A stretch of DNA of 35,889 nt, from positions 1-35,889 of IMG/VR virus record IMGVR_UViG_3300017917_002221; one strand, given 5' to 3'. Below the pieces are notes generated by a model. It ran no database searches, was not told where the DNA came from, and saw nothing but the letters and a program-made list of their open reading frames with translations. This document shows positions 20,653-28,335 of the stretch, one piece after another. The position numbers and the translations under genes are program-made. Source of the DNA: a virus. Each line of letters begins with the position of its first letter. Within the stretch, counting starts at the first letter, position 1.

Positions 20653-21185
20653 TGCGCTACAAAGAATTTTCAGAAGCAGTTGGCTTAGATACTTTTATTA
20701 CCGGGCTTACCGGTAAATCAAATGTCGACCTATCAACATTTGGTTTAAACTTAACACCACCTAACACATCAACTCCTTTTGATAATAAAAATCTCCCAAC
20801 AGACAAAGATGTTAGAACAGATGTAAAAAGCGGATTGCCAGTTAACGGCCCAATTACCAGCGGGTTTGGTATGCGTAAACGAGGTATGCACTACGGCACA
20901 GACTTTGGTGTTCCAGTCGGCACTCCTATTGTTGCACCAGAAGACGGCGTAGTTTGGCAAGCAGGGTGGGGAGGCGATGCTGGTAATATGGTAGCAATCA
21001 ATTCTGGTAACGTTCAACACAAACTTATGCATCTAAGTCAAGTCAAAGTAAAGCCAGGCGAGAAAGTTAAGAAAGGCCAAGTAGTTGGATTAAGTGGCAA
21101 CACTGGGTACAGCACAGGTCCGCACTTGCATTGGTCAAAGTATGTTGCAGGTAAACCTGTTGACCCTATGAAAAACGTTGGATAA
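20652..21185 (+). CDS. M23 (LytM) peptidase with capsid-tag-like N-terminus
   Basis: Residues 66-177 form a complete M23 metallopeptidase: HYGTDFG (zinc ligands His80 and Asp84), KLMHLSQ (His127) and GPHLHWS (His158, His160). These enzymes cut peptidoglycan cross-links. The N-terminus MRYKEFSEA matches the late-protein tag, and there is no signal peptide, so it may be virion-borne. TAATG junction with the preceding gene; followed by a lysozyme-like gene. Confidence 0.87.
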   Translation: MRYKEFSEAVGLDTFITGLTGKSNVDLSTFGLNLTPPNTSTPFDNKNLPTDKDVRTDVKSGLPVNGPITSGFGMRKRGMHYGTDFGVPVGTPIVAPEDGVVWQAGWGGDAGNMVAINSGNVQHKLMHLSQVKVKPGEKVKKGQVVGLSGNTGYSTGPHLHWSKYVAGKPVDPMKNVG

Positions 21186-21188
21186 CTC

Positions 21189-21839
21189 ATGAGATTTCAA
21201 GAATTTAAAGAAGACTTAGACATTTTTATGAAACAACTGTTAGGTGTAGAACCTAGCGGCTTATCGGGATTTGGTCTTAAAAAGAAAGAACAACCTTCTA
21301 CACAACCTTCTACACAATCAGGCACAAAGAAACCAGCCGATGACAAGGCACCTCAAGACAAAGACTTTAATGTCAAGTTAAAAAAGGTTGCAGATGCGTT
21401 AGGTGTTGACGAAGCTCACTTAAGAAAAATTATTAAATTTGAAACTGCTGGCACATTTAGTCCTAGCTCACACGATCCATGGAATGTGTCTGTTGGCTTA
21501 ATTGGATTTACAGAAAGAACAGCTCGCGGTCTTGGAACTAGCAAAGCTGCTTTAGCTAAAATGACTGCTGTTGAACAGTTAGACTATGTTTATAAGTTTT
21601 ACAAAAAGAACGGCCTAAAGCCAGGAAGTGATGTAGGCACAATGTACATGTTAACTTTTATGCCAGCTTATGCGTATGCACCTGACAGTAAAGTGTTAGG
21701 TAAGAAAGGCGGCGGCATGTTAGACAATACTGGCTTGAGTATGCATAAAGTATGGGAACAAAATCCGGGCTTTGGAAAGAGCAAAGGTAAAACATATTTT
21801 ACTGTCGGTGATGTAAAATCTTTAATAAGAAGTCGTTAG
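21189..21839 (+). CDS. transglycosylase-like lysozyme with capsid-tag-like N-terminus
   Basis: After the tag (MRFQEFKED) and a linker with a repeated PSTQ, the region from residue 60 has IIKFETAGTF (probable catalytic Glu85), VGLIGFTERTARGLG and MTAVEQLDYVYKFY, the order seen in Slt-type and phage tail lysozymes. It would cleave glycan strands. Next to the M23 gene it gives a matched pair of peptidoglycan hydrolases. Starts 3 nt after the previous stop. Confidence 0.8.
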   Translation: MRFQEFKEDLDIFMKQLLGVEPSGLSGFGLKKKEQPSTQPSTQSGTKKPADDKAPQDKDFNVKLKKVADALGVDEAHLRKIIKFETAGTFSPSSHDPWNVSVGLIGFTERTARGLGTSKAALAKMTAVEQLDYVYKFYKKNGLKPGSDVGTMYMLTFMPAYAYAPDSKVLGKKGGGMLDNTGLSMHKVWEQNPGFGKSKGKTYFTVGDVKSLIRSR

Positions 21840-21841
21840 TC

Positions 21842-21849
21842 TATAAATA
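21842..21849 (+). promoter_or_regulatory. T4-type late promoter TATAAATA, leaderless spacing
   Basis: Perfect TATAAATA then GTTTC then ATG 21855. No Shine-Dalgarno is present in the transcript. Confidence 0.88.
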
Positions 21850-21854
21850 GTTTC

Positions 21855-22403
21855 ATGAACTTAGCTGGCAACATTTTAATCGCACCCCCTGCAATGAAAG
21901 GGAACTTTTGGCACAAGACTGTTATTATGATTACTGAACATCATAGTAGAGGAAGTGTTGGATTAGTACTAAACAAAAGAAGCAATCTTAGCATTGTTGA
22001 ATTTGCTGATCAATTAGGCTTTACAATTGATATTCCAGGATTTGTTTATATAGGCGGTCCAGTAAACACAAAAAGCCTTTGCCTATTACATACTACAGAT
22101 TGGATAAGCAAAAATACTCTGCAGGTAAGTGACACTTTCTGTCTTAGTTCGGCAGAAGATATATTGCCAAGACTGGCTATGGGCGACACTCCAGAACAGT
22201 GGAGATTGTTTTTAGGACTTTCAGGCTGGGCGCCTGGACAGTTAGTAGGAGAAATCAAAGGAACTCCGCCGTGGAACGAACAGCACAGTTGGTGTATAGC
22301 CAGCGCAGACGAAGAAACGGTTTTTGGTTCGGACGAAAAAGATCAATGGTGCAATGCCTTGGATCGTTCGGGCTTAGAATTTGCCCAAAATTTACTCGCA
22401 TAA
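21855..22403 (+). CDS. YqgE/AlgH family protein (UPF0301)
   Basis: The 182-aa protein matches bacterial YqgE over its length: NILIAPPAMKGNFWHKTVIM at the start, GSVGLVLNKR, FVYIGGPVN, LFLGLSGWAPGQL and PWNEQHSW. The family is widespread in Gram-negative bacteria, with no established biochemical role (AlgH was linked to alginate regulation). In a phage it is an unusual host-type acquisition. It is driven by a leaderless late promoter. Confidence 0.85.
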   Translation: MNLAGNILIAPPAMKGNFWHKTVIMITEHHSRGSVGLVLNKRSNLSIVEFADQLGFTIDIPGFVYIGGPVNTKSLCLLHTTDWISKNTLQVSDTFCLSSAEDILPRLAMGDTPEQWRLFLGLSGWAPGQLVGEIKGTPPWNEQHSWCIASADEETVFGSDEKDQWCNALDRSGLEFAQNLLA

Positions 22404-22408
22404 AAGAG

Positions 22409-22437
22409 TTGACATAAGTACAGTATGAGCTTATAAT
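22409..22437 (+). promoter_or_regulatory. perfect consensus sigma70 promoter
   Basis: TTGACA (22409-22414), 17-nt spacer, TATAAT (22432-22437), inside the late region. The -10 lies in a palindrome. Confidence 0.9.
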
Positions 22438-22445
22438 ATAAGCTC
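22427..22445. promoter_or_regulatory. palindromic operator candidate over the -10 box
   Basis: GAGCTTATA and TATAAGCTC flank a single A, a perfect 19-bp palindrome that covers the TATAAT. A dimeric repressor bound here would block the promoter for the HNH gene. Confidence 0.6.
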
Positions 22446-22484
22446 TTAGGTTGGGTCTGTAACACAATCGAAAAAGGAAGCAAC

Positions 22485-22997
22485 ATGTCAGACACTCTAG
22501 TCTTGAACGCTGATGGACAACCAGTCAGCTACCTACCATTGAGCACTATCAACTGGCAGGAAGCAATTCGTTACATGGTCTTAGACAAGGCCAATGTATT
22601 GTCTTGGCATGAGAATTGGATCGTTAGATCTGCACGTTGGGAAACACAAGTTCCTAGCGTTATCATGCTGCGAGACTACATGAAACCAAAACACGCCGTT
22701 CGCTTTAGCCGCGGCAACATTTACCTACGAGATGGCGGAACATGCCAATACTGTGGCACAGAAGTAGAACGTAAAGATTCTACTCTAGACCATGTTCACC
22801 CAATTTCAAAAGGTGGTAAAACTGTTTGGGAAAACTGTGTAACGGCCTGCGGTCCATGTAATGCTGACAAAGCTGACAAGACCCATACCCACAAGCCTAA
22901 AATCAAACCTTACAAGCCAGACTACTTCGAACTTGTAAATAAGCGTAAGAAGCAGGGCTTCTCAGTGAGGTTTGAAGAATGGTTACAGTATATTTAA
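22485..22997 (+). CDS. HNH endonuclease of the bacterial type (170 aa)
   Basis: The N-terminal half (LVLNADGQPVSYLPLSTINW) is the usual opening of this chromosomal-type HNH family. The nuclease lies at residues 80-130: CQYC zinc pair, LDHVHPISKGGKTVWEN and CGPCNADKAD. AAGGAAG precedes ATG 22485. Its sigma70 promoter with an operator-like palindrome suggests regulated early expression, unlike the late genes around it. The role may be host-DNA cleavage or genome processing. Confidence 0.85.
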   Translation: MSDTLVLNADGQPVSYLPLSTINWQEAIRYMVLDKANVLSWHENWIVRSARWETQVPSVIMLRDYMKPKHAVRFSRGNIYLRDGGTCQYCGTEVERKDSTLDHVHPISKGGKTVWENCVTACGPCNADKADKTHTHKPKIKPYKPDYFELVNKRKKQGFSVRFEEWLQYI

Positions 22998-23413
22998 AAC
23001 AGTGGTTTTGGAAAATCCTAGGCTTTTGTAGCCTAGGTATGGCGTATGTTGGTGTGGTAACACCCGGCATACCTTATAGTCCCTTTGTAGTCTTTGCGGC
23101 CTATTGCTTTGCCAAAGGTTCGCCTAGAATGCATGCCTGGTTATACAATCATAAATTGTTTGGTCCGTTTCTTACCAATTGGGGAGAGAAGCGAGTATTT
23201 CCACAGATGATGAAATACTTTATGTTGGCCATGATGAGTTTAAGTCTTGTACTGATGTACACGGGCGGTGTAAAACCTATCGGAATTATTAGTACCGCAA
23301 TATTCATGGCATTAGTGGCTATCTGGGCCTGGCGCTATCCTAGTTCAGTTGAAGAACACGATAGAAGAATTGCTGCTGGCCGTAAAGTAGGTTGGTTCAA
23401 CAATTCTGTATGA
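22979..23413 (+). CDS. YbaN family (DUF454) inner membrane protein
   Basis: The 144-aa protein has the family signature GMAYVGVVTPGIPYSPFVVF then AAYCFAKGSPRMHAWLYNH and FGPFLTNW, with four predicted membrane segments. YbaN proteins are found in many Proteobacteria; function unknown. The ATG 22979 lies 19 nt inside the HNH gene, with GAGG upstream. A second host-type gene close to YqgE. Confidence 0.82.
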   Translation: MVTVYLKQWFWKILGFCSLGMAYVGVVTPGIPYSPFVVFAAYCFAKGSPRMHAWLYNHKLFGPFLTNWGEKRVFPQMMKYFMLAMMSLSLVLMYTGGVKPIGIISTAIFMALVAIWAWRYPSSVEEHDRRIAAGRKVGWFNNSV

Positions 23414-24123
23414 AATTGCTTGAGCTTGAAAATAGAAATGGCGAGCTTTGGAGTGGAGGTGATACTCCTAGCAAATTTGAGCGCAACTTGTCACTACAGT
23501 CCGCCGACTGGTTGTGGCGTACCAAGGAAGTAAAATACACACTGAACAAACAGAAGTATCGTGCTCCTGAGTGGGATGCTGTTGACTGGGCAAACAGTAT
23601 TATCTTCTTTGGCGACAGCATGGTCTACGGTGTGGGAGCCAGTGATGAGGATACCGTTGCACATCAGCTAAGTCTGCAAATGGGCTGTCCAGTAATTAAT
23701 CTTGGACAAGGAGAAGTTGGTTTAGGATTCTACTGGGGCAACGCCATTATCCTACGCGAGCACAATATTAAACCTAAGGCAGTCTGTTTTGTATGGCCTG
23801 ATAGGATTAGACAATGCGAATACCTATCAGACGTAAAAACAATCAATTACGGTCCGTGGAATTACGAGAAAAGTTGGATGTTGCCTTTAGCCACACACAA
23901 CAAACACAACTATCATTGGGCTAAATTTATGGTGCGCAATCTGCGTCTATTGTGGGCAGATGTTCCTATTGCAGAAGGAACATGGTACGACAGTATGAGT
24001 TGGACAGGCGCACCTTTACTACCATTTGATGACTACAGCAGAGACATGGAACACGCTGGCCCAGAAAGCTACAAATTAAGTGCCAGTATTTTTACCAGTC
24101 AGTTACACGGATTAGTTCGATAA
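23410..24123 (+). CDS. SGNH-fold hydrolase-like protein (237 aa)
   Basis: Residues 65-75 (IFFGDSMVYGV) give SGNH block I with Ser70; INLGQGEVG (96-104) is the block II-type glycine; FVWPDR takes the place of the usual G-x-N-D. No clear D-x-x-H is visible at the C-terminus, so activity is uncertain. ATGA overlap with the DUF454 gene. Similar proteins are common in large aquatic phages, possibly acting on surface sugars. Confidence 0.72.
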   Translation: MKLLELENRNGELWSGGDTPSKFERNLSLQSADWLWRTKEVKYTLNKQKYRAPEWDAVDWANSIIFFGDSMVYGVGASDEDTVAHQLSLQMGCPVINLGQGEVGLGFYWGNAIILREHNIKPKAVCFVWPDRIRQCEYLSDVKTINYGPWNYEKSWMLPLATHNKHNYHWAKFMVRNLRLLWADVPIAEGTWYDSMSWTGAPLLPFDDYSRDMEHAGPESYKLSASIFTSQLHGLVR

Positions 24124-24126
24124 ATA
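24119..24126 (+). promoter_or_regulatory. T4-type late promoter
   Basis: GATAAATA with a 22-nt leader holding GGAG before ATG 24149. Confidence 0.75.
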
Positions 24127-24148
24127 CTCTGTTAACATGGAGTATTAA

Positions 24149-24586
24149 ATGAAAAGATTACTTGCGTTTGTGTTGTTTACTATTTCTACAGTAGCTCTAG
24201 CACAAAAAACACCACAGGGCGTTACATATGACGCACAAATTATAAGGGTAAATGACGGCGACACAGTAGTAATCAGTGCGCCGTTTCTTCCTAAACCGCT
24301 CAAGCCAGAACTTGCAGTTAGAATATTCGGAGTCGACACTCCAGAAAAAGGATTTAGAGCTCAGTGTCCAAGTGAAGACCAACGAGGTCAAGCTGCCACA
24401 GCTTTCACCAAAAATGCAGTGGCTACAACCCAAAAGCATCAAGTTACACTCTACGGGTGGGACAAGTTCGGCGGTCGTGTATTGGGAGACATCATTCTAA
24501 ATGGTGTAAGTCTACGAGCTGAATTAATTCGTAACGGATTCGCCCGAGAGTATTTTGGCGATGCAAAACAAAGCTGGTGTCAGTAA
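24149..24586 (+). CDS. secreted thermonuclease-like protein (SNase fold)
   Basis: An N-terminal signal peptide (MKRLLAFVLFTISTVALA, cleavage near residue 18) precedes an SNase domain: IIRVNDGDTVVI (Asp36, Asp38), VRIFGVDTPEKG (Arg58, Asp63, Glu66) and GWDKFGGRVLGDI. These residues match the calcium and catalytic site of staphylococcal nuclease. It should act in the periplasm on DNA or RNA, perhaps against competing phage DNA or for nucleotide salvage. GGAG precedes the ATG; late promoter upstream. Confidence 0.87.
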   Translation: MKRLLAFVLFTISTVALAQKTPQGVTYDAQIIRVNDGDTVVISAPFLPKPLKPELAVRIFGVDTPEKGFRAQCPSEDQRGQAATAFTKNAVATTQKHQVTLYGWDKFGGRVLGDIILNGVSLRAELIRNGFAREYFGDAKQSWCQ

Positions 24587-24663
24587 TGAATCCAAATGAT
24601 TATCCAGTTTACCCAGAGGATGATGGATATGACCGTCCGAGAAACCCTTACAGCCCTCATTAA
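24586..24663 (+). CDS. possible 25-aa peptide
   Basis: A TAATG junction with the nuclease gene opens a 25-codon frame rich in Pro, Asp and Tyr. It overlaps the 24629-24805 gene in another frame. The only support is its coupling position, so it may be chance. Confidence 0.3.
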   Translation: MNPNDYPVYPEDDGYDRPRNPYSPH

Positions 24664-24805
24664 AAATTTTATTGCTGGTTTTGCCATGTACAGCATCAGC
24701 ATGAGCCTTGCCTACGGAGGATATGTAGGTCAAGACTACAGCGATTGGTGTGACCCTAGATATTGCTGCCCACCGAAACCAGAGACATTAAATGCGAGCG
24801 AATGA
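24629..24805 (+). CDS. small membrane protein with Cys-rich end (58 aa)
   Basis: One hydrophobic helix (about residues 11-30: FIAGFAMYSISMSLAYGG) then WCDPRYCCPP, a cluster of three cysteines. The ATG at 24629 has AGAGG 9 nt upstream. Ends within the next gene. Function unknown; could be a periplasm-facing small protein. Confidence 0.58.
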   Translation: MTVRETLTALIKNFIAGFAMYSISMSLAYGGYVGQDYSDWCDPRYCCPPKPETLNASE

Positions 24806-26138
24806 ATTTACACCTGGAAATAAAGATCTTATCATCTTTGATATAGATGATACGTTACTACACACAACTGCTAAGATTAAAGTTGTGGATGCTAATGGTC
24901 GTGTGGTTAGGGAATTAACCAATCAAGAATTTAATAATTACAACCTACAACCAGGTGAGCAGTTTGACTTTGGTGAGTTCCGCAATGCAGAAAAGTTCCG
25001 CCAAGAAAGCAAACCAATTGTTCCTATGGTACGCAAGCTCAAAACAATATTGAGCCATGCTGGCAATGCTAAAGTTATTATGTTAACTGCTCGTGCAGAC
25101 TTCGACGATAAAGAGACATTCTTGCAGACATTCAAAGACTTGGGCATTGACATGAGTCGTGTCCATGTGCATCGTGCTGGTAACTTGCCTGGAAACGAAT
25201 CTCCAGCTTATAAAAAAGCTATATGGGTGCGCAAATACTTAAACACTAAACAGTACGGACATGTAAGGTTATACGATGATAGTATGAGCAACCTTCGTGT
25301 GTTTAAGGATCTCAAAAACGAATACCCGCAAGTTGACTTCCGTGCTATCTATGTCGGACCTACGGGTTCAACACAAGTTATAGAAAATCAAGACGACGAA
25401 ATACATAACTATGAAAAACTAGACAGCATTCTAAAAGAACTTGCAGATCTAGTAGTCAAAGGTCAACGTAAAGACTCTGACAAATTCGGAATGGTAGCAG
25501 CCGCAGTATTAGACAATGACAACAATCTAGTTAAAGGTATAAACTTGCCAGCACCAAACGGTAAACGTCGTCATGCAGAACGTGTTGCCATTGACAGATA
25601 CGTAGAACAGTACGGAGAGATTCCGGCCGGCAGTATTATTATTACAACATGTAGTCCCTGTAGTGAACACATGGACGAGCGTTACGGCGAAGACTGTACA
25701 GAACTTATCAACCAGCACGGTGTTAAAAAAGTCTATGCAGGTTATATGGATCCTACACAGGAAGAAGAGCATAGAGATTTTAATATAATGGAAACTGAAA
25801 ATAGTTCTATTAGGAGTATGTGCAAAGAGTTTGCTGATACTTTTTTACACCTAAGAGAGTCTCGCAAATTAAAAAAACGAAAAGTTCGAAAAGCCGCATA
25901 CGGTCCTGGACCGTTTGGTATGTACGGAACTGATGCAGGATATAGCGGTGATGGCGGCGTCGGCGAAAACTTTGCAGATGGACGTAATCCGCAGGACAAA
26001 GGCGATAGCAAACGCCACGGAGTTCCTACAAAAGCCAGTGTAAGCACACTACGCAAAGTAGCCAAACAAGGTGGCCGCAAGGGACAGTTAGCACATTGGA
26101 TGGCAAATATGAAAGCCGGGAGGGCTAAGAAGAAATGA
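24792..26138 (+). CDS. HAD phosphatase and RibD/CMP-type deaminase fusion with capsid-tag-like N-terminus
   Basis: Three parts in 448 aa. Residues 1-6 (MRANEF) are a weak form of the late tag. Residues 12-190 are a HAD domain: IIFDIDDTLLHTT (Asp17, Asp19), VIMLTAR (95-101) and YDDSMSNLRVF (161-171). Residues 230-330 form a zinc deaminase: HAE (261-263), CSPC (287-290) and Cys302, followed by VYAGYMDPTQ, an arrangement close to RibD. The end (from 355) is basic with GRKGQLAHWMANMKAG. Substrates are unknown; nucleotide or base modification is likely. Overlaps the next gene. Confidence 0.78.
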   Translation: MRANEFTPGNKDLIIFDIDDTLLHTTAKIKVVDANGRVVRELTNQEFNNYNLQPGEQFDFGEFRNAEKFRQESKPIVPMVRKLKTILSHAGNAKVIMLTARADFDDKETFLQTFKDLGIDMSRVHVHRAGNLPGNESPAYKKAIWVRKYLNTKQYGHVRLYDDSMSNLRVFKDLKNEYPQVDFRAIYVGPTGSTQVIENQDDEIHNYEKLDSILKELADLVVKGQRKDSDKFGMVAAAVLDNDNNLVKGINLPAPNGKRRHAERVAIDRYVEQYGEIPAGSIIITTCSPCSEHMDERYGEDCTELINQHGVKKVYAGYMDPTQEEEHRDFNIMETENSSIRSMCKEFADTFLHLRESRKLKKRKVRKAAYGPGPFGMYGTDAGYSGDGGVGENFADGRNPQDKGDSKRHGVPTKASVSTLRKVAKQGGRKGQLAHWMANMKAGRAKKK

Positions 26139-26518
26139 AAAATTTATTATTAGTACTTACAGTTGTAGGATTAACAGGCTGCTCAACTATTAAAGATTGG
26201 ATTCCTGTTCGCTGGGATGCAAACCATAGTCAATCAATAACAACAATTCAACAGACAACTCGTAACTTTGATTGCAAAGCAGACATTGCACAGCAGGCTC
26301 GAGACCTAGCACAAAAAGTAGAATGGTTTGAAATATATGCTAAAAGCAAACCAACTAGAGACGTTATTGCTCCAGCAGGTAAAATGAGTGATTCTGTAAA
26401 AGAACTAGTAGACAGAACTAGTAAAGGACCAGTTAGTCCAACCTACTGTGAAATTAAGAAAAAGATTTTAATACAACAGGCAGATATGTTAGCACATACT
26501 GTTCAAGGGAGATTTTAA
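26135..26518 (+). CDS. small lipoprotein (127 aa)
   Basis: A lipoprotein signal peptide with lipobox LTGC (Cys16) after a hydrophobic stretch; the mature part is soluble and mostly helical, with two more cysteines (Cys in NFDCKAD and TYCEIKK). It should be anchored in the outer or inner membrane facing the periplasm. An outer spanin is possible, but it is longer than most and no inner spanin is identified here. ATGA overlap with the fusion gene. Confidence 0.75.
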   Translation: MKNLLLVLTVVGLTGCSTIKDWIPVRWDANHSQSITTIQQTTRNFDCKADIAQQARDLAQKVEWFEIYAKSKPTRDVIAPAGKMSDSVKELVDRTSKGPVSPTYCEIKKKILIQQADMLAHTVQGRF

Positions 26519-26755
26519 ATGCAAGATAGTTTGTTACAATTAGCAGGATGTGGTTTACCTTGGGCAGAGACCCGTGCTCAAATGGCACTACAGATCGCTG
26601 AAGCAAATCAAAAAGGCGAAATCACAGCTGAAGAAGCTTTTGCATTATTGCAAGACTTAGTTAACACTGACAAGCTGAACGAAGAAGCTACAAATGCTGA
26701 AGCTCGTGCAATGCTAGTTATCGGAATAACTCATATAGCTCAAATGCTTGTTTAA
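26519..26755 (+). CDS. hypothetical helical protein (78 aa)
   Basis: A 78-aa acidic, fully helical protein ([20 protein letters not shown]). It begins right after the lipoprotein stop. Its last 38 nt overlap the end of the leftward 5-aminolevulinate synthase gene, so the two transcripts converge here. Function unknown. Confidence 0.7.
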   Translation: MQDSLLQLAGCGLPWAETRAQMALQIAEANQKGEITAEEAFALLQDLVNTDKLNEEATNAEARAMLVIGITHIAQMLV

Positions 26756-27929
26756 GAGCATTAACTAGATCTTCAATCATACCGTCGTCGTGGTATGGAG
26801 TAGGAGCAAATCGTAAACGTTCTGTTCCTACATCAACTGTTGGATAGTTGATTGGTTGAACATAGATGCTATGCTCATTCAACAAGTAATCGCTAATTGC
26901 TTTACATTTTTTAGCGTCACCAATTAATACAGGAACTATGTGGGTAGTACTGCAATCCATAACAGGAATTCCTACTTTAGATAATTCTTGTTTTAATTTA
27001 TTAGCTCTGTCCTGATGGCGTTCTCTAACTTCACCATGCTCTTTTAAAAACTTAATTGCTGCCAGTGCCCCTGAACAAGTTACAGGACTCATACTAGTTG
27101 TAAAGATAAAACCAGCAGCAATGCTACGAATGGCATCTGCCACAATTTTATCACAGGCAATATAGCCTCCTTGTGTTCCGTAGGCTTTGCCTAATGTTCC
27201 ATTAATGATATCAATTTGATCTTCAAGCCCTAGTTCTTCAACTTTACCAGCGCCTGTTGGACCATATAGACCTACGGCGTGAACTTCGTCGATGTAGGTT
27301 ACAGCTTTATACTTTTTGGCTAATCGACAAATTTCTTTCATAGGACTGACATCTCCGTCCATGCTGTATACACTTTCAAAAACAATACAGGGTGTATTAC
27401 CTTGTGCAAAACTAATCTTAAGTTTCTGTTCTAGATCTTCTAAGTCGTTGTGTTTAAACACAACTTTCTTAGCACGACTGTGTTGTATACCAACAATCAT
27501 ACTGTTATGATTATTACTGTCACTAATGTACTCGATGTTAGGAATAATTTTAGCTAGAGCTATTAGTGTCCACTCGTTAGCAACATACGCACTACTGAAT
27601 AGTAAGGCCTTTTCTTTCTTGTGTAAACTGGCTAATTCGTATTCCAGAGCCACGTGATAATGACTAGTTCCGCCAATATTGCGTGTTCCTCCTGAGCCGC
27701 TACCTGTATGGTCTAAGGCTGTATGCATAGCATCAATTACTACTTTATGTTGGCCCATGCCCAGGTAATCGTTACTACACCAGTTTACAATGTTCTTAAT
27801 ATTATAAGGCCCATACCAAATGGCCTTAGGAAACTTGCCATTTTCACGTACAATGTCGTTAAACACACGGTATTTGCCGTTTTCTTTAAGTTCTGCTATT
27901 AGCTTTTCAAATGGTTCTTTGTTTATCAT
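26718..27929 (-). CDS. hemA: 5-aminolevulinate synthase (ALAS)
   Basis: A full-length (403 aa) pyridoxal-phosphate enzyme that condenses glycine and succinyl-CoA to 5-aminolevulinate, the first step of the Shemin pathway to heme. Diagnostic segments: GKYRVFNDI (Arg21), [12 protein letters not shown] (50-61), [17 protein letters not shown] (76-92), [19 protein letters not shown] (Asp214, His217), NGTLGKAYG (Lys248, the PLP lysine) and [10 protein letters not shown]...[11 protein letters not shown]. All key residues are present. Start ATG 27929 is chosen because a TAAATA element lies 7 nt upstream; the frame extends further but out of the transcript. It is the only leftward gene between 4448 and 30744. 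Confidence 0.93.
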   Translation of the reverse strand: MINKEPFEKLIAELKENGKYRVFNDIVRENGKFPKAIWYGPYNIKNIVNWCSNDYLGMGQHKVVIDAMHTALDHTGSGSGGTRNIGGTSHYHVALEYELASLHKKEKALLFSSAYVANEWTLIALAKIIPNIEYISDSNNHNSMIVGIQHSRAKKVVFKHNDLEDLEQKLKISFAQGNTPCIVFESVYSMDGDVSPMKEICRLAKKYKAVTYIDEVHAVGLYGPTGAGKVEELGLEDQIDIINGTLGKAYGTQGGYIACDKIVADAIRSIAAGFIFTTSMSPVTCSGALAAIKFLKEHGEVRERHQDRANKLKQELSKVGIPVMDCSTTHIVPVLIGDAKKCKAISDYLLNEHSIYVQPINYPTVDVGTERLRFAPTPYHDDGMIEDLVNALKQAFELYELFR

Positions 27930-27936
27930 AGTGACG

Positions 27937-27942
27937 TATTTA
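27937..27942 (-). promoter_or_regulatory. late promoter element for the ALAS gene
   Basis: GTTAAATA on the minus strand, 7 nt before ATG 27929, with no Shine-Dalgarno. It is divergent from the element at 27947. Confidence 0.65.
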
Positions 27943-27946
27943 ACAC

Positions 27947-27952
27947 TAAATA
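27947..27952 (+). promoter_or_regulatory. T4-type late promoter element
   Basis: CTAAATATAGG with ACAGGA in a 19-nt leader before ATG 27972. Confidence 0.65.
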
Positions 27953-27971
27953 TAGGATACAGGAAAAAAAC

Positions 27972-28334
27972 ATGAGAATCCAAGATATCATACGCGGCTT
28001 TATTGACATGATTGATCAAAGTCAACGTCCGCAAGAACCAGAACAAGTGACTACAGTTGTTGTAGCACATCCTACAGCAACTATTGATGAGCCAGAAGAT
28101 GCTAGTCCGCTTACACACGCAGGCGACGACATCCGTAGATTTAAACAAATTGTTGATCTTGCAGACAACGACGGTGTTGAACCTTACGGAAACACACCTA
28201 AAGAAAAGTACGCAGATATCGATAGTGTAACTTGCGATGCTGGCGGTGGAATGCAAGCACCTAAACATCCTGCAGACATTCGAGTACAGCATCCAAGTAT
28301 GTATCCTGGACATCAACATAAGGTAGGAGAGTAA
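27972..28334 (+). CDS. late protein with capsid-tag-like N-terminus (120 aa)
   Basis: Begins [10 protein letters not shown], matching the tag of other late proteins. The rest is Pro/Asp/His-rich with little structure ([19 protein letters not shown], ending [14 protein letters not shown]). Probably a virion or head-internal protein. Ends 1 nt before the next gene. Confidence 0.72.
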   Translation: MRIQDIIRGFIDMIDQSQRPQEPEQVTTVVVAHPTATIDEPEDASPLTHAGDDIRRFKQIVDLADNDGVEPYGNTPKEKYADIDSVTCDAGGGMQAPKHPADIRVQHPSMYPGHQHKVGE

Positions 28335-28335
28335 T

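Noticed and set aside
21296-21320. Direct repeat of about 12 nt in the lysozyme gene
   Set aside because: It encodes a PSTQ-type linker within the protein; a simple coding repeat, not a mobile or regulatory element.
27930-28319. Upstream extension of the ALAS reading frame
   Set aside because: The extra residues look random, overlap tagged gene 27972-28334 on the other strand and lie upstream of the promoter element at 27937-27942.
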